64,000 nt of DNA from Emticicia fluvialis (GCF_024793945.1 NZ_JANUSD010000009.1:186001-250000); one strand, 5' to 3'. Numbered from the stretch's first letter, positions 35,084-44,551 are shown. Program-made: numbers and translations. The notes: generated from the sequence alone by a model not told the origin.

Positions 35084-36412
35084 TTACTCTTTGGGCATTT
35101 TGTCTCCCAATGCAGCCTTATAGGTACTCAGGGCACGGTCACGGGCAAATGCGTGGTCAACCATTGGTTTAGGATAACTGAAAGAGTTGAGTTCAGGCAC
35201 CCATTTTTTGATATATTTCAGATCTGCATCAAATTTTTCTGTCTGTGCCGTCGGACTAAATACCCTGAAATACGGCGCCGCATCGCAGCCACTGCCGGCC
35301 GCCCATTGCCAACCACCATTATTGGCGGCAAAATCAAAGTCCAGCAGTTTTTCTGCAAAATAGGCTTCCCCCCAACGCCAATCAATCAGCAGGTGTTTAA
35401 TTAAAAAACTGGCCGTTATCATTCTTACCCTGTTATGCATAAAACCGGTAGCGTTCAGCTCTCTCATACCTGCATCTACTATCGGGTAGCCGGTTTTGCC
35501 TTGGCACCACCGTTTGAACTCTTCTTCATTGTTCCGCCATTCTATGCGGTCATACTCTTTTCTAAACGCCTGCCCGTCGCTTACGTGCGGAAAATGAAAA
35601 AGTATGTTCATGTAAAACTCTCGCCATATCAGTTCGTTCAACCAGGTAGTGCTTAGAGGTATGGCTTTCCGAACCAGTTCTCTGATACTAACCGTACCAA
35701 ACCTTAAATGAATGCTCAGGCGGCTGGTAGCAGGTAAGGCCGGAAAATTCCTTAATTCACCATATTTTTCAACCAGAGAGTCAGTTACAACCGGAGGCGG
35801 AAACTCAGCCCCTGATTCTTCAAAACCAATGTCGTTCAAAGCCGGCATATTCAGACTATTAATCTGATAAAACCTGCTGAAGTATTTTTCTGTCGGATAA
35901 CTTTTCAGGTAAAAATCGTTCAGTTTCTCTTTCCACTTTTTGCTGTAAGGCGTAAAAACCGTATAAGGTTGGCCGGTGCCAGTTAGCACTTCGTTTTTTT
36001 CAAAAATTACCTGATCTTTAAACGTGTAAAACCCAATGCCATCAGAGTTGAGCAAGCCGCGCACATGCTCATCGCGGTTTATAGCATACTTTTCGTAGTC
36101 GTGGTTGGTATATACCTCGGCAATATCGTATTCCTGCATTAGTTTTTGCCACACATCTATGGGGTTTCCGTGCTTAACCAGCAAGCCCGACCCCAGCAAA
36201 TTTAACTGCCCGTGCAGGCTGACAAGTGTCTTGTAAATAAAATGAACCCGCGCATCTTTTTTGTTGGGTAGTTTGTCGAGAATGTCGGTATCAAAAATAA
36301 AAAGCGGTAGTACCGGATGCTCGCTTTTTAGAGCATAATAAAGGGCGGCGTTATCATTCAGCCGTAAATCTCTCCTTAACCAAAATATACTCAATCTTTG
36401 CTTTATCTCCAT
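35084..36412 (-). CDS. Deoxyribodipyrimidine photolyase (cryptochrome/photolyase family)
   Basis: Light-driven repair of cyclobutane pyrimidine dimers. The N-terminal antenna domain begins LSIFWLRRDLRLNDNAAL. The FAD domain has LRFGTVSIRELVR (about 230), the WLNELIWREFY helix, CQGKTGYPIVDAGMRELNAT (about 304-323), the HNRVRMITASFLIKHL stretch and WQWAAGSGCDAAPYFRVFSP, all characteristic of class I enzymes. 442 residues. A CPD photolyase is more likely than a signalling cryptochrome, since there is no C-terminal extension. Confidence 0.92.
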   Translation of the reverse strand: MEIKQRLSIFWLRRDLRLNDNAALYYALKSEHPVLPLFIFDTDILDKLPNKKDARVHFIYKTLVSLHGQLNLLGSGLLVKHGNPIDVWQKLMQEYDIAEVYTNHDYEKYAINRDEHVRGLLNSDGIGFYTFKDQVIFEKNEVLTGTGQPYTVFTPYSKKWKEKLNDFYLKSYPTEKYFSRFYQINSLNMPALNDIGFEESGAEFPPPVVTDSLVEKYGELRNFPALPATSRLSIHLRFGTVSIRELVRKAIPLSTTWLNELIWREFYMNILFHFPHVSDGQAFRKEYDRIEWRNNEEEFKRWCQGKTGYPIVDAGMRELNATGFMHNRVRMITASFLIKHLLIDWRWGEAYFAEKLLDFDFAANNGGWQWAAGSGCDAAPYFRVFSPTAQTEKFDADLKYIKKWVPELNSFSYPKPMVDHAFARDRALSTYKAALGDKMPKE

Positions 36413-36530
36413 TTAATGAGGTTTTATCTTCGCTATGTTTTTATTAATCTACATGTTGATAGAAAAACTTTACTTTTGGGTTAATTGTTTGTCTAAACTT
36501 AAATCATTTGAAAAAACATATCATACAAAA

Positions 36531-37319
36531 ATGAAAAGATTATTTGTAAGCCTTTTTTCATTCGTGGCTATGAGTTCTTTTGCACAAAGTACACCAACAG
36601 CCGACGCCATTCTGGACAAATACATTGCAGCCATTGGTGGTAAAGATGCCATTGCTAAAGTTCAGGACATAACCATTAACAGCACCAGCGAAACGCAACG
36701 GGGAACGTCAGAAACGGAAGTGAAATACAAATTTCCGGACAAGTATTCATCAAGTATGTATTTCAACGGAAATGCAGGCATGACAACCGTATTTGATGGC
36801 AAAAATTTTAAAAGCAGTGGCGGTTTTGGCGGTCGCGGTGGCTTTGGCGGTGGTAACGGCGCCGGAGGAAACGCAGGCGGCGGCAATGGCGGAAACGGCG
36901 GAGCCCGCCCGCAACCGGAAGGGCCGGCAGCCAAAATACAAGCTATGCGGTCTAACCCGTTTTTTGAATTGATGTATAAAGAACTAGGCATAACGGCTAC
37001 GGTGCAAGGCACCGAAAAAGTAGGCGATAAAGATGCCTACAAAGTGGAGGTATCAACACAGGACGGAAGAAAATGGACCGATTATTTTGATGTGGCGTCT
37101 GGCCTGAAAGTAAAAACTTTCTCGACCAACGAAACCCCCAGAGGCAAATTTGAAAGTACGGTTACTTACGAAAACTACAAAAAGTTTAAAGGAACCGAGT
37201 TTCTGATTCCGGCTGTAACCAAAAGAACTGCAGGCCAGATGGGCGAGATTGTTACGGAGGTTCAATCAGTAAAAATAAACAAGGGCCTGAAAGACTCTGA
37301 GTTTGAAATTAAAGAATAA
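36531..37319 (+). CDS. Exported LolA-like protein with Gly/Asn-rich insert
   Basis: 262 residues from ATG 36531, chosen because a signal peptide (MKRLFVSLFSFVAMSSFAQ) begins there. The pattern PTADAILDKYIAAIGGKDAI, then beta strands, resembles outer-membrane lipoprotein carrier-like (LolA/LppX fold) proteins of Bacteroidota. At about residues 93-128 there is a low-complexity insert of Gly, Asn and Arg (for example GGFGGRGGFGG). Role unknown, periplasmic. TACTTTTG at 36471-36478 is a likely -7 box. Divergent from the photolyase gene. Confidence 0.75.
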   Translation: MKRLFVSLFSFVAMSSFAQSTPTADAILDKYIAAIGGKDAIAKVQDITINSTSETQRGTSETEVKYKFPDKYSSSMYFNGNAGMTTVFDGKNFKSSGGFGGRGGFGGGNGAGGNAGGGNGGNGGARPQPEGPAAKIQAMRSNPFFELMYKELGITATVQGTEKVGDKDAYKVEVSTQDGRKWTDYFDVASGLKVKTFSTNETPRGKFESTVTYENYKKFKGTEFLIPAVTKRTAGQMGEIVTEVQSVKINKGLKDSEFEIKE

Positions 37320-37336
37320 CAAATGTTTACCGATAC

Positions 37337-37372
37337 AAAGAGGCAGCACGAAACAGTTCGGCTGCCTCTTTT
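37337..37372 (+). terminator. Terminator after the LolA-like gene
   Basis: Stem AAAGAGGCAGC (37337-37347) and GCTGCCTCTTT (37361-37371), with an inner CGAA/TTCG pair and a T-run. Confidence 0.85.
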
Positions 37373-37488
37373 TGGTTTACCGGAAATATGTAAATTTCTG
37401 ATGTATTTTCTCATAAAATCCATTTCATTTTCGTTTATTCGCAAATAAATTATCCATCAAAACAGCATTGTTTACCGATATTCAACCC

Positions 37489-38727
37489 ATGAGAAAATCC
37501 ATTCTTCTTTTATTTATACCTGTTATTACGCTGGTTAGTCTGATACCCTGGCATGAGCGTGCTTCTGAAGGCCAGCCGGTAACTTTAACTGCTAAACCTA
37601 AAGAAATTATTACAGGTGCCGACCAGCTAAAGGCCTACGTTCCGTATCTGAAAGGTAAAAGAGTAGGAATGGTTATTAACCAGACTTCAATTGTGGGTAA
37701 AAAACCCAGTGTGGATACCCTGATGGCCCTGGGTATAAAAATAACCAGGATTTTCGGGCCTGAGCATGGTTTCAGAGGCAATGCCAGCAATGGCGCCAAA
37801 GTTGCCGACAATGTAGATGAAAAAACGGGCATACCCATTATTTCGCTGTATGGTAAATATAAGAAACCAACCAGGGAACATCTGGCTGACGTAGATGTAA
37901 TGGTATTTGATATACAGGATGTTGGCGCACGTTTTTATACTTATATTAATACACTTACGCATGTAATGGAGTCTTGCGCCGAAAATGGCAAGGAGCTGGT
38001 GATATTAGACAGACCCAACCCGAACGGCTATTGTATTGACGGCCCCATGCTTGAAGACCACCTGCATTCGGGCATTGGTATGCACAAAATACCCATTACA
38101 CATGGCATGACCATGGGCGAATTTGCGCAAATGGTAAACGGAGAAGGCTGGCTGCCCAATAAACTGCAATGCCGACTGAAAATAATTAAAGTGGCCAATT
38201 ACAACCATGATATGCCCTACCAGTTACCGGTGTTTCCGTCACCGAATTTAAATACTCAGCAGTCAATACTTTTATACCCAAGTATTTGTTTGTTTGAGGG
38301 CACCATTCTGAGCCAGGGACGTGGCACCTACATGCCATTTACGGTTTTGGGCGCACCTGCTTTAAAAGGCAAATATGAGTTTCACTTTCGTCCGGTCAGT
38401 ATTCCGGGTATGAGCGAAACCCCATTGCACCAGAACGAAGAATGTTACGGCCTTGACCTGCGAAACTATGATGTCAATGAATTGAGAAAATCTAAACGCC
38501 TGAATCTGCATTGGCTGATAGAATTATATAATGCCTACCCCTTCAAAGAAAAGTTTTTTGATATGAGCCAAAGCAAACAAATGAACAGCTTTGATAAACT
38601 GGCCGGAACCGAAAACCTGAAAAAACAGATAATTGCAGGCGTACCCGAAGAAGAAATACGCAAAAGCTGGGAGCCCGGCCTGAGCCAATACAAAACCATG
38701 CGCCTGAAATACGTGTTGTATCCTTAA
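37489..38727 (+). CDS. DUF1343 (NamZ-type) exo-beta-N-acetylmuramidase family protein
   Basis: 412 residues from ATG 37489 with an N-terminal signal or membrane segment (RKSILLLFIPVITLVSLIPW). The DUF1343 core is clear: GKRVGMVINQTSIVGK (about 56), RIFGPEHGFRGNASNGAKV (about 88), VDVMVFDIQDVGARFYTYI (about 137) and a P-N-P-N-G motif in DRPNPNG. The family includes NamZ of Tannerella, which removes N-acetylmuramate from peptidoglycan fragments; that activity is inferred here. Periplasmic or exported. Probably for wall recycling. Confidence 0.88.
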   Translation: MRKSILLLFIPVITLVSLIPWHERASEGQPVTLTAKPKEIITGADQLKAYVPYLKGKRVGMVINQTSIVGKKPSVDTLMALGIKITRIFGPEHGFRGNASNGAKVADNVDEKTGIPIISLYGKYKKPTREHLADVDVMVFDIQDVGARFYTYINTLTHVMESCAENGKELVILDRPNPNGYCIDGPMLEDHLHSGIGMHKIPITHGMTMGEFAQMVNGEGWLPNKLQCRLKIIKVANYNHDMPYQLPVFPSPNLNTQQSILLYPSICLFEGTILSQGRGTYMPFTVLGAPALKGKYEFHFRPVSIPGMSETPLHQNEECYGLDLRNYDVNELRKSKRLNLHWLIELYNAYPFKEKFFDMSQSKQMNSFDKLAGTENLKKQIIAGVPEEEIRKSWEPGLSQYKTMRLKYVLYP

Positions 38728-38740
38728 ACAGCGGCATAAT

Positions 38741-38775
38741 CAGCCCGGCATTAAACCAATGCAGGCTGGGTTTGT
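38741..38775 (+). terminator. Possible terminator after the NamZ-type gene
   Basis: Imperfect stem CAGCC..GCATT with AATGC.GGCTG, loop AAACC, followed by GGTTTGT. Weak T-run. Confidence 0.45.
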
Positions 38776-38837
38776 CAAAAACACAAATATTTAAATGTCC
38801 CAAAGAAGTAAATATAAAATTTAAACTTTTTAAAGCT

Positions 38838-39299
38838 ATGAAAAACCTGATTATTGCCATTTGTTTATCCGGATTATGTGTTGCCGGTTGTGTACCGGCA
38901 CGGCCAACAGGCAGCACACCCAAACAAACCTCAGAAGCACTTAATGCCCCTCTTAAATTGAATGGTATGTGGGAACTGGCCGAAATACCCGGGGCAAGGG
39001 TATCTTTAGCGGGTTTGTATCCGGATAAAAAACCAACAATTAATTTTGATGTAAACGACAACAAGTTTACGGGCAATACCAGTTGCAATAGTTTCAGCGG
39101 CCTGCTGGTGGCTTATGGTAACAAAATTACGTTTAACAAGTCTATGGCTATGACCAAAATGGCTTGCCAGGGCGATGGTGAAACAACATTTCTTGAGTCG
39201 CTAAAAAAAGTAGATTCATACACTATTAATGCTAATAATACCTTAAGCCTGAATGCCGGTGGTGTTGAGGTACTAAGAATGGCCAAACCTGTGCGATAA
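38838..39299 (+). CDS. META-domain lipoprotein
   Basis: 153 residues from ATG 38838. The lipoprotein signal ends in LCVAGC. A META/HslJ-like domain follows: LNGMWELAEIPG, then the small beta fold with FTGNTSCNSFSGLLVAYGN and MAMTKMACQGDGETTFLESL, ending in LSLNAGGVEVLRM. The family is a periplasm-facing envelope protein, linked in some bacteria to heat or antibiotic tolerance; the role here is unknown. The upstream in-frame start lacks a signal peptide and is less likely. Confidence 0.85.
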   Translation: MKNLIIAICLSGLCVAGCVPARPTGSTPKQTSEALNAPLKLNGMWELAEIPGARVSLAGLYPDKKPTINFDVNDNKFTGNTSCNSFSGLLVAYGNKITFNKSMAMTKMACQGDGETTFLESLKKVDSYTINANNTLSLNAGGVEVLRMAKPVR

Positions 39300-39319
39300 T
39301 TGCAACTATATAAAACAGG

Positions 39320-39368
39320 TGGGGTTAAACAGTAAAAGACGTAACAGCCTTACTGTTTAACCCCATTT
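39320..39368 (+). terminator. Terminator after the META-domain gene
   Basis: Perfect 16-base stem TGGGGTTAAACAGTAA (39320-39335) and TTACTGTTTAACCCCA (39350-39365), then TTTTT. Confidence 0.9.
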
Positions 39369-39459
39369 TTATTAAGAGGCTTAACCGTTAAAAAAGATAC
39401 GCAAATTGGATGCACATACTATGTATTCTTAGTGTATCTTTGCGAAAAAAAGCTACTTA

Positions 39460-40602
39460 GTGAGATTCGATAACAGAAAAAAACTGGGCATTCTTGGTGG
39501 TGGGCAATTGGGCAGAATGATTATTCAGGCAGCCATTGATTTTGATTTTAACATTAAAACGCTGGACCCGGACAGCGATGCACCCTGTAAGTACCTTTCG
39601 CACGAGTTTGTGAACGGTTCATTGAACGATTATGATACCGTAATGGCATTCGGGCAGGATTGCGACATACTAACCATAGAGATAGAAGCCGTTAGCATTG
39701 AAGCGCTTGAAGCCCTTCAAAAACAGGGTAAAGCGGTGTTTCCGCAGCCTTCTGTGCTACGCATTATACAAGACAAGCGGGTTCAGAAACAATTTTATAA
39801 AGACAACAACCTGCCTACTGCAGATTTTATTCTGACAGAAAACAGGGCTGATACAGCCGGGCATGCAGCGTTTTTACCTGCTGTTCATAAACTGGGCAAA
39901 GGCGGCTATGATGGCAAGGGCGTGCAGGTATTGCGCACCGAGGCCGACCTCGGCAAGGCATTTGACCAGCCGGGTGTGCTTGAAAAAATGATTGACTTTG
40001 AGAAAGAACTGGCCGTTATAGTTGCCCGCAACGAGAACGGCGAAACCAGCACTTTCCCGGTTGTTGAAATGGTTTTTCATCCGGAAGCCAATCTGGTTGA
40101 GTACCTTTTCAGCCCGGCTAACGTTGCCACCGAAATTGAGAAAAAAGCGCAGGATATTGCCATACAAACAGCCAATGCCCTGGGCATAATTGGCTTGCTG
40201 GCGGTAGAGATGTTTCTGACAAGAGACGGAGAAATACTGATAAATGAGGTAGCTCCCCGCCCGCACAACAGCGGCCACCAGACCATCAGGGCCAATGATG
40301 TATCGCAGTTTGAGCAGCATCTGCGAGCCATACTGAACCTGCCGTTGGGTAGCACACGTGCGCACTCAAAAGCAGCAATGGTGAATCTGCTGGGTGAAGA
40401 AGGACATAACGGAGAAGCAATTTATGAAGGTATGGACGATGTGCTGGCCATAGAGGGTATACACCCTTTTTTATATGGCAAGCGTTTTACTAAACCATTC
40501 AGAAAAATGGGGCATATTACTATTGTAGACCAGGACTTTGAAAAATTAAAAGAAAAAGTCATTTTTGTAAAAGAAAAACTCAAAGTTGTAGCCAAAAACT
40601 GA
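39460..40602 (+). CDS. purK: 5-(carboxyamino)imidazole ribonucleotide synthase PurK
   Basis: ATP-grasp enzyme that carboxylates AIR to N5-CAIR in purine synthesis. It begins KKLGILGGGQLGRM, with LDPDSDAPC, then the ATP-grasp core KLGKGGYDGKGVQVL (about 144-158) and NEVAPRPHNSGHQTI (about 263-277). 380 residues. The start is GTG 39460, about 18 nt after a TATCTTTG -7 box (39435-39442). Operon with purE, 37 bases downstream. Confidence 0.95.
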   Translation: MRFDNRKKLGILGGGQLGRMIIQAAIDFDFNIKTLDPDSDAPCKYLSHEFVNGSLNDYDTVMAFGQDCDILTIEIEAVSIEALEALQKQGKAVFPQPSVLRIIQDKRVQKQFYKDNNLPTADFILTENRADTAGHAAFLPAVHKLGKGGYDGKGVQVLRTEADLGKAFDQPGVLEKMIDFEKELAVIVARNENGETSTFPVVEMVFHPEANLVEYLFSPANVATEIEKKAQDIAIQTANALGIIGLLAVEMFLTRDGEILINEVAPRPHNSGHQTIRANDVSQFEQHLRAILNLPLGSTRAHSKAAMVNLLGEEGHNGEAIYEGMDDVLAIEGIHPFLYGKRFTKPFRKMGHITIVDQDFEKLKEKVIFVKEKLKVVAKN

Positions 40603-40639
40603 TAGTCGGATTTGCATTTAAAAATTTAAACTGTAGAAG

Positions 40640-41125
40640 ATGGTAGGTATTATTATGGGCAGTTTCTCTGACTGGAAAATTATGGCAGGGGTTGCAGAAA
40701 TTTTAGACGAATTAGAGATTCCATACGAGAAAGAGGTGGTTTCGGCGCACCGTACACCACAAAAAATGTTTGATTACGCCCTTACGGCTCGTCGTCGTGG
40801 TTTAAAGATAATCATTGCCGGTGCAGGTGGCGCGGCGCATTTACCGGGTATGGTGGCATCAAGTACAACTTTACCTGTTATTGGGGTTCCTATTAAATCG
40901 AGCAATTCTATTGACGGCTGGGACTCCGTGCTGTCTATTCTTCAAATGCCAACAGGTGTGCCGGTAGCTACTGTGGCCCTTAATGGCGCCAAAAACGCTG
41001 GTATTCTGGCAGCGCAGATTCTGGGTGTGAGCGATGAAGAAGTGGCAAAAAGACTGAGAAACTACCGCGAGGCCCTGAAAGATCTGGTAGATGATATGAA
41101 TGAAGAACTTAAAAAAAGTATATAA
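40640..41125 (+). CDS. purE: N5-carboxyaminoimidazole ribonucleotide mutase PurE
   Basis: Class I PurE, converting N5-CAIR to CAIR. Substrate-binding blocks are GIIMGSFSDWKIM (3-15), VVSAHRTPQKM (33-43) and IIAGAGGAAHLPGMVAS (58-74). 161 residues is typical. Second gene of purKE; the two together complete the two-step bacterial carboxylation route. Confidence 0.96.
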   Translation: MVGIIMGSFSDWKIMAGVAEILDELEIPYEKEVVSAHRTPQKMFDYALTARRRGLKIIIAGAGGAAHLPGMVASSTTLPVIGVPIKSSNSIDGWDSVLSILQMPTGVPVATVALNGAKNAGILAAQILGVSDEEVAKRLRNYREALKDLVDDMNEELKKSI

Positions 41126-41246
41126 GTTTATACAATAAAGTAAAAGCCGATTTTGTTAGTTTAAGCTGAACAGAAGCCAGTTTTGTGTTACTTGATGCGT
41201 AGAAACCTAGTTTTCCTAATATAAATAATTAAAATTTCCTGTTACC

Positions 41247-41942
41247 ATGCAGTTCGAAGACCGCGAACAACGAAATGAACGCCCGAAAGAGGCCTCACGA
41301 AATTTACCAATGGTTGTACTTTTGGTTTTAGTGAGTATCATCTGCGCATTGCTTTACATCGGTTGGAAATATATGTCTGACGACACCTCAACTGCCGATG
41401 ACCTTACAGCCGCTCCGGCAGACACCGTCGCGAATGCTATTAAAGTTCAGCCAACAGACGAAGAAACCGAGGCAGAAGAACAAACCGCCTCTGAAGCCCT
41501 GCCCGAAATTTCAGTACCAACCGTAGGCAATAAAGAGCAAGCATCTAAGCCTACCGCAGAAACTGATGCAAAAACAGAGAAGACAAAAGAAGAGAAACCG
41601 AAAGAAGATAAAAAAGTGAGTATTCCGACCGGTGGTGAAACCTACACACATACAGTGGGAGAAGGTGAAACTTTCTTTGGAATTGCCAACAGATTTAATG
41701 TTAAAAAGGAAACCTTAAAGGCCATGAATCCGGGTGTGGAAGAAAATGGTATTAAAGTAGGCGTTACCAGACTTAAAATAAGAATAAAAGCGGTGCACAC
41801 CGTAGGCCCTGGCGATATTTTAAGGGTGGTAGGAACAAAGTATGACGTGCCTGTTAACCTGATTATGCAAGCCAATAAAAAGACCAAGAACTTTGCCGAA
41901 CGAGGCGAGAAACTGATTATTCCGTATCCAACAAAAGAGTAA
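41247..41942 (+). CDS. Membrane-anchored protein with two LysM domains
   Basis: 231 residues. A short cytoplasmic N-terminus, one membrane helix (about 21-40), an acidic then Lys/Glu/Thr-rich linker (about 45-130), and two C-terminal LysM units (YTHTVGEGETFFGIANRFNV and VHTVGPGDILRVVGTKYDVP). LysM units bind peptidoglycan N-acetylglucosamine, so it probably tethers the inner membrane to the wall. No catalytic domain. It lies 121 bases after purE, so it probably has its own promoter, though none with an exact -7 box was found. Confidence 0.85.
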   Translation: MQFEDREQRNERPKEASRNLPMVVLLVLVSIICALLYIGWKYMSDDTSTADDLTAAPADTVANAIKVQPTDEETEAEEQTASEALPEISVPTVGNKEQASKPTAETDAKTEKTKEEKPKEDKKVSIPTGGETYTHTVGEGETFFGIANRFNVKKETLKAMNPGVEENGIKVGVTRLKIRIKAVHTVGPGDILRVVGTKYDVPVNLIMQANKKTKNFAERGEKLIIPYPTKE

Positions 41943-41950
41943 TAAATGTA

Positions 41951-41974
41951 AAAGGGCCTTACGGCCCTTTTTTT
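41951..41974 (+). terminator. Terminator after the LysM gene
   Basis: Perfect stem AAAGGGCC and GGCCCTTT, loop TTAC, followed by a T-run. Confidence 0.85.
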
Positions 41975-42003
41975 ATATCTATACTTTTTAAGAAGCGATA
42001 ATT

Positions 42004-42267
42004 CTATACCAGAAAATTAACAACCAATAAAGTAATGGTAAGTATTAACAATACAATTGACTGTATTCTGTCTGTTTTTGGATTTCTTTCAGCGCTGTTG
42101 CCGCCGGTGGCCATGCTAATTAATTGAAAAAGCAGGCAAATGGAGCCAAACACAGCCAGAATGATATGTCTGGTAGACGGCGATTGAATCATACCCGGCA
42201 AAAGTATAATGACCAGAAAACTCAGAACGATAATCCACACAAAAGAACGCTTTGAAAAAATTGCCAT
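42004..42267 (-). CDS. Small three-helix membrane protein, unknown
   Basis: 87 residues, three predicted membrane helices (FVWIIVLSFLVIILLPGMI, HIILAVFGSICLLFQLI and SIVLLILTITLLVVNFLV) with short polar loops. No family recognised. It starts 19 bases after lspA on the same strand and is probably co-transcribed. Confidence 0.65.
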   Translation of the reverse strand: MAIFSKRSFVWIIVLSFLVIILLPGMIQSPSTRHIILAVFGSICLLFQLISMATGGNSAERNPKTDRIQSIVLLILTITLLVVNFLV

Positions 42268-42286
42268 ATCGGTTCAGATTTTTAAT

Positions 42287-43102
42287 TCAGTTATTAACTT
42301 TATCATTTACCTGCTCATCTGTGTTTGTTGCAGAAGGCTGTTCTGTCGGTATGTCTGCCAGGGGTTCGTTAACGGTATCGCTGTCAGTAATGGTACCTTC
42401 TTCATTAACAGGCTCTGCCGTATGCTCTTCAACAGGCTGATTAGTAGATTCGGTTGATGCTTCTTCAGTACTCTCTGCCATTGGTTTCTGGGGCATTTCT
42501 TCATGAATAAAGAAACTCTTCTGAAAAACAAGGATACTCAGCACCCCGCAAAAAATACAGGCATCGGCAAAGTTAAAGATAGGCGTTGTGTTGTATTGCC
42601 CACCCAGAAAAGGAATCCAGTCGGGGTAGTCGCCGTCAAGGCCATAGGCATAAAACATATCAATTACCTGCCCGTGAAACCAGGGAGTAGGTGAATCTAT
42701 TGGAGAATTACCCAAAAACACACCATAGAACGTACTATCAATTACATTACCAATGGCACCCCCTAAAACAGCAGCAATAGACCAAAGCAATCCACTATGC
42801 GCATTTCTTTTTGCCAGATGAACCAGATACCAGCAGATACCCACCATTGCTACGAGCCTGAAAGCCGTAAGCATCAGTTTGCCGTATTCGCCGGCTAATG
42901 TCCAGCCAAAGGCCATGCCTTTGTTTTCAACATAGTGCAATTTAAAAAAACCGGGAATGATATCAATTTCGCCATAGTGGTTAGGCAAAACATCGTAGTA
43001 CATCCACAATTTAATTGCCTGGTCGGCGATAATCAAAAACACTGTCAGTAACAAAAACTTATATGGAGATTTCCCTCCGTACAATTCACTGCTTGTAGTC
43101 AT
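42287..43102 (-). CDS. lspA: Lipoprotein signal peptidase (LspA) with acidic C-terminal extension
   Basis: Inner-membrane aspartyl protease (signal peptidase II) that cleaves prolipoproteins. Four membrane helices. The catalytic aspartates are in GGAIGNVIDS (about 134-143) and in FNFADACIFCG (about 177-187). The first helix carries LIIADQAIKLW, and KLHYVENKGMAFGW matches the family N-x-G-x-A-F block. 271 residues: about 75 more than usual, the surplus being a Glu/Thr/Ser-rich tail after residue 200 that looks disordered and cytoplasmic. Confidence 0.93.
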   Translation of the reverse strand: MTTSSELYGGKSPYKFLLLTVFLIIADQAIKLWMYYDVLPNHYGEIDIIPGFFKLHYVENKGMAFGWTLAGEYGKLMLTAFRLVAMVGICWYLVHLAKRNAHSGLLWSIAAVLGGAIGNVIDSTFYGVFLGNSPIDSPTPWFHGQVIDMFYAYGLDGDYPDWIPFLGGQYNTTPIFNFADACIFCGVLSILVFQKSFFIHEEMPQKPMAESTEEASTESTNQPVEEHTAEPVNEEGTITDSDTVNEPLADIPTEQPSATNTDEQVNDKVNN

Positions 43103-43215
43103 TTATTATTGTGTTTAACGCAAAAGCCCCTGAAACTGCTTCCGTAATTAGCAAATCTGGCCTGTTGTGTTTTTAGGCCGTATAAAGTTATTAAAAATAT
43201 TCGATGCCCGCTTCA

Positions 43216-44415
43216 TTAGCAACCTCTTCTTCTTTGTTTTTCCTTTTTAATGAGCAAAAACTCACGGCTGCTCTGGCCCGCAATAGAGGTGTTTTCTTCA
43301 GCTCTTCTAAAGAGGTAAGGCATTACTGCCTCAACAGGCCCGTAAGGCACATATTTGGCTACATTGTAGCCAGCATTGGCCAGGTTGTAAGAGATGTTGT
43401 CGCTCATGCCCAGCAACTGTGCAAACCAGATTCGCTCATCGCTTTTGGATATATTGTGCTGTGTCATTAAATCGGCACATAACAAAGAGCTTTCTTCATT
43501 GTGTGTACCCAAACAAATAGATAATACATCCAGATTATCAACAGAAAAATGAACTGCACTGTTAAAATCGGCGTCGGTATCTTTTTTTGAGGCGTGAATC
43601 GGGTCTTTGTACTCCAGCTCTGCTGCGCGGCGTCTTTCTTTTTCAATATAAGCGCCACGTACCAGCTTTGCCCCTACCCTGTAACTTTCTTTTCTGGCCA
43701 ATGCACAGGCGTCAGCCAGGTGTTCAAGGCTTTCCCATCTATACAACTGAAAAGTATTGTAAACAATTGTTTTACCGGCGGTATTGTACTTCTGCATCAT
43801 GTGGTAGCTCATTTCGTCTATCACGTCCTGAATCCACGACTCTTCTGCATCTATAAAAATCCTGACATTAAGGCTGGCAGCGTAACCACACAATTTATCT
43901 ACTCTGTTCTGAACCCGCTCGTAAGCATTCTTTTCTTCTGTTGTTAAATCTTCGGGGTGTTCTTGTACTTTTTCAAGAAGGTCAACCGAACCGATACCGG
44001 ATACCTTAAAAACCGAGAATGGTATCTGCTGCGGTTGCTCGGCGGCTTTTTCTATAGTTTTCAGAATCTCTGAGGTAGTTGCATCAAAGGCATTTTCGTT
44101 GTCTTCGCCCTCTACCGAGTAGTCCAGAATTGTACCTACTTTGCTTTTTGCCAGGCTATTGATGGTTTTCTGGCAGTCTGCTATACTTTCGCCCCCACAA
44201 AACTGAGAAAAAATGGTATTTCTAATGAGTAATTTTACAGGTAATCCTAATTTTATTGCGAGTTTTATAAAAAAAGTTCCTATCTTTACAACCCAGTTTT
44301 GATTCATCAACGCAAAAATCAAATAAGTTTTACGAAGCTTACTGTCTGATTGATGAGCAAAGGCAATAGAAGTATCATCGAAATTTAACGAGCGGTTTTG
44401 AATAGCCGTTTTCAT
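43216..44415 (-). CDS. Proline dehydrogenase
   Basis: FAD enzyme that oxidises proline to pyrroline-5-carboxylate, peripheral to the inner membrane. The stand-alone PRODH barrel shows FSVFKVSGIGS (about 134), VRIFIDAEESWIQDVIDEM (about 185-203), YNTFQLYRWESLEHL (about 219), GAKLVRGAYIEKERRRA (about 248-264) and the flavin-site ending YGPVEAVMPYLFRRAEEN. 399 residues, without the aldehyde dehydrogenase half. Its promoter is mapped upstream. Confidence 0.93.
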   Translation of the reverse strand: MKTAIQNRSLNFDDTSIAFAHQSDSKLRKTYLIFALMNQNWVVKIGTFFIKLAIKLGLPVKLLIRNTIFSQFCGGESIADCQKTINSLAKSKVGTILDYSVEGEDNENAFDATTSEILKTIEKAAEQPQQIPFSVFKVSGIGSVDLLEKVQEHPEDLTTEEKNAYERVQNRVDKLCGYAASLNVRIFIDAEESWIQDVIDEMSYHMMQKYNTAGKTIVYNTFQLYRWESLEHLADACALARKESYRVGAKLVRGAYIEKERRRAAELEYKDPIHASKKDTDADFNSAVHFSVDNLDVLSICLGTHNEESSLLCADLMTQHNISKSDERIWFAQLLGMSDNISYNLANAGYNVAKYVPYGPVEAVMPYLFRRAEENTSIAGQSSREFLLIKKEKQRRRGC

Positions 44416-44522
44416 TATTTCAAGTATTGGTTTCTTTTTAATCTTTTCAGTTTTTGATGAAGAATTGTACTATTTAAAGAGACTAAGTCATTTTACCGAG
44501 ACTTACCCCCGTAAATAGTTTG

Positions 44523-44551
44523 CAAATATACGCCAAAGAAAAGACATTCAA
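44523..44551 (-). promoter_or_regulatory. Proline dehydrogenase promoter
   Basis: Minus-strand TTG (complement of 44549-44551) and TATATTTG (complement of 44523-44530), starting 21 nt apart. Leader of about 100 nt. Confidence 0.65.
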
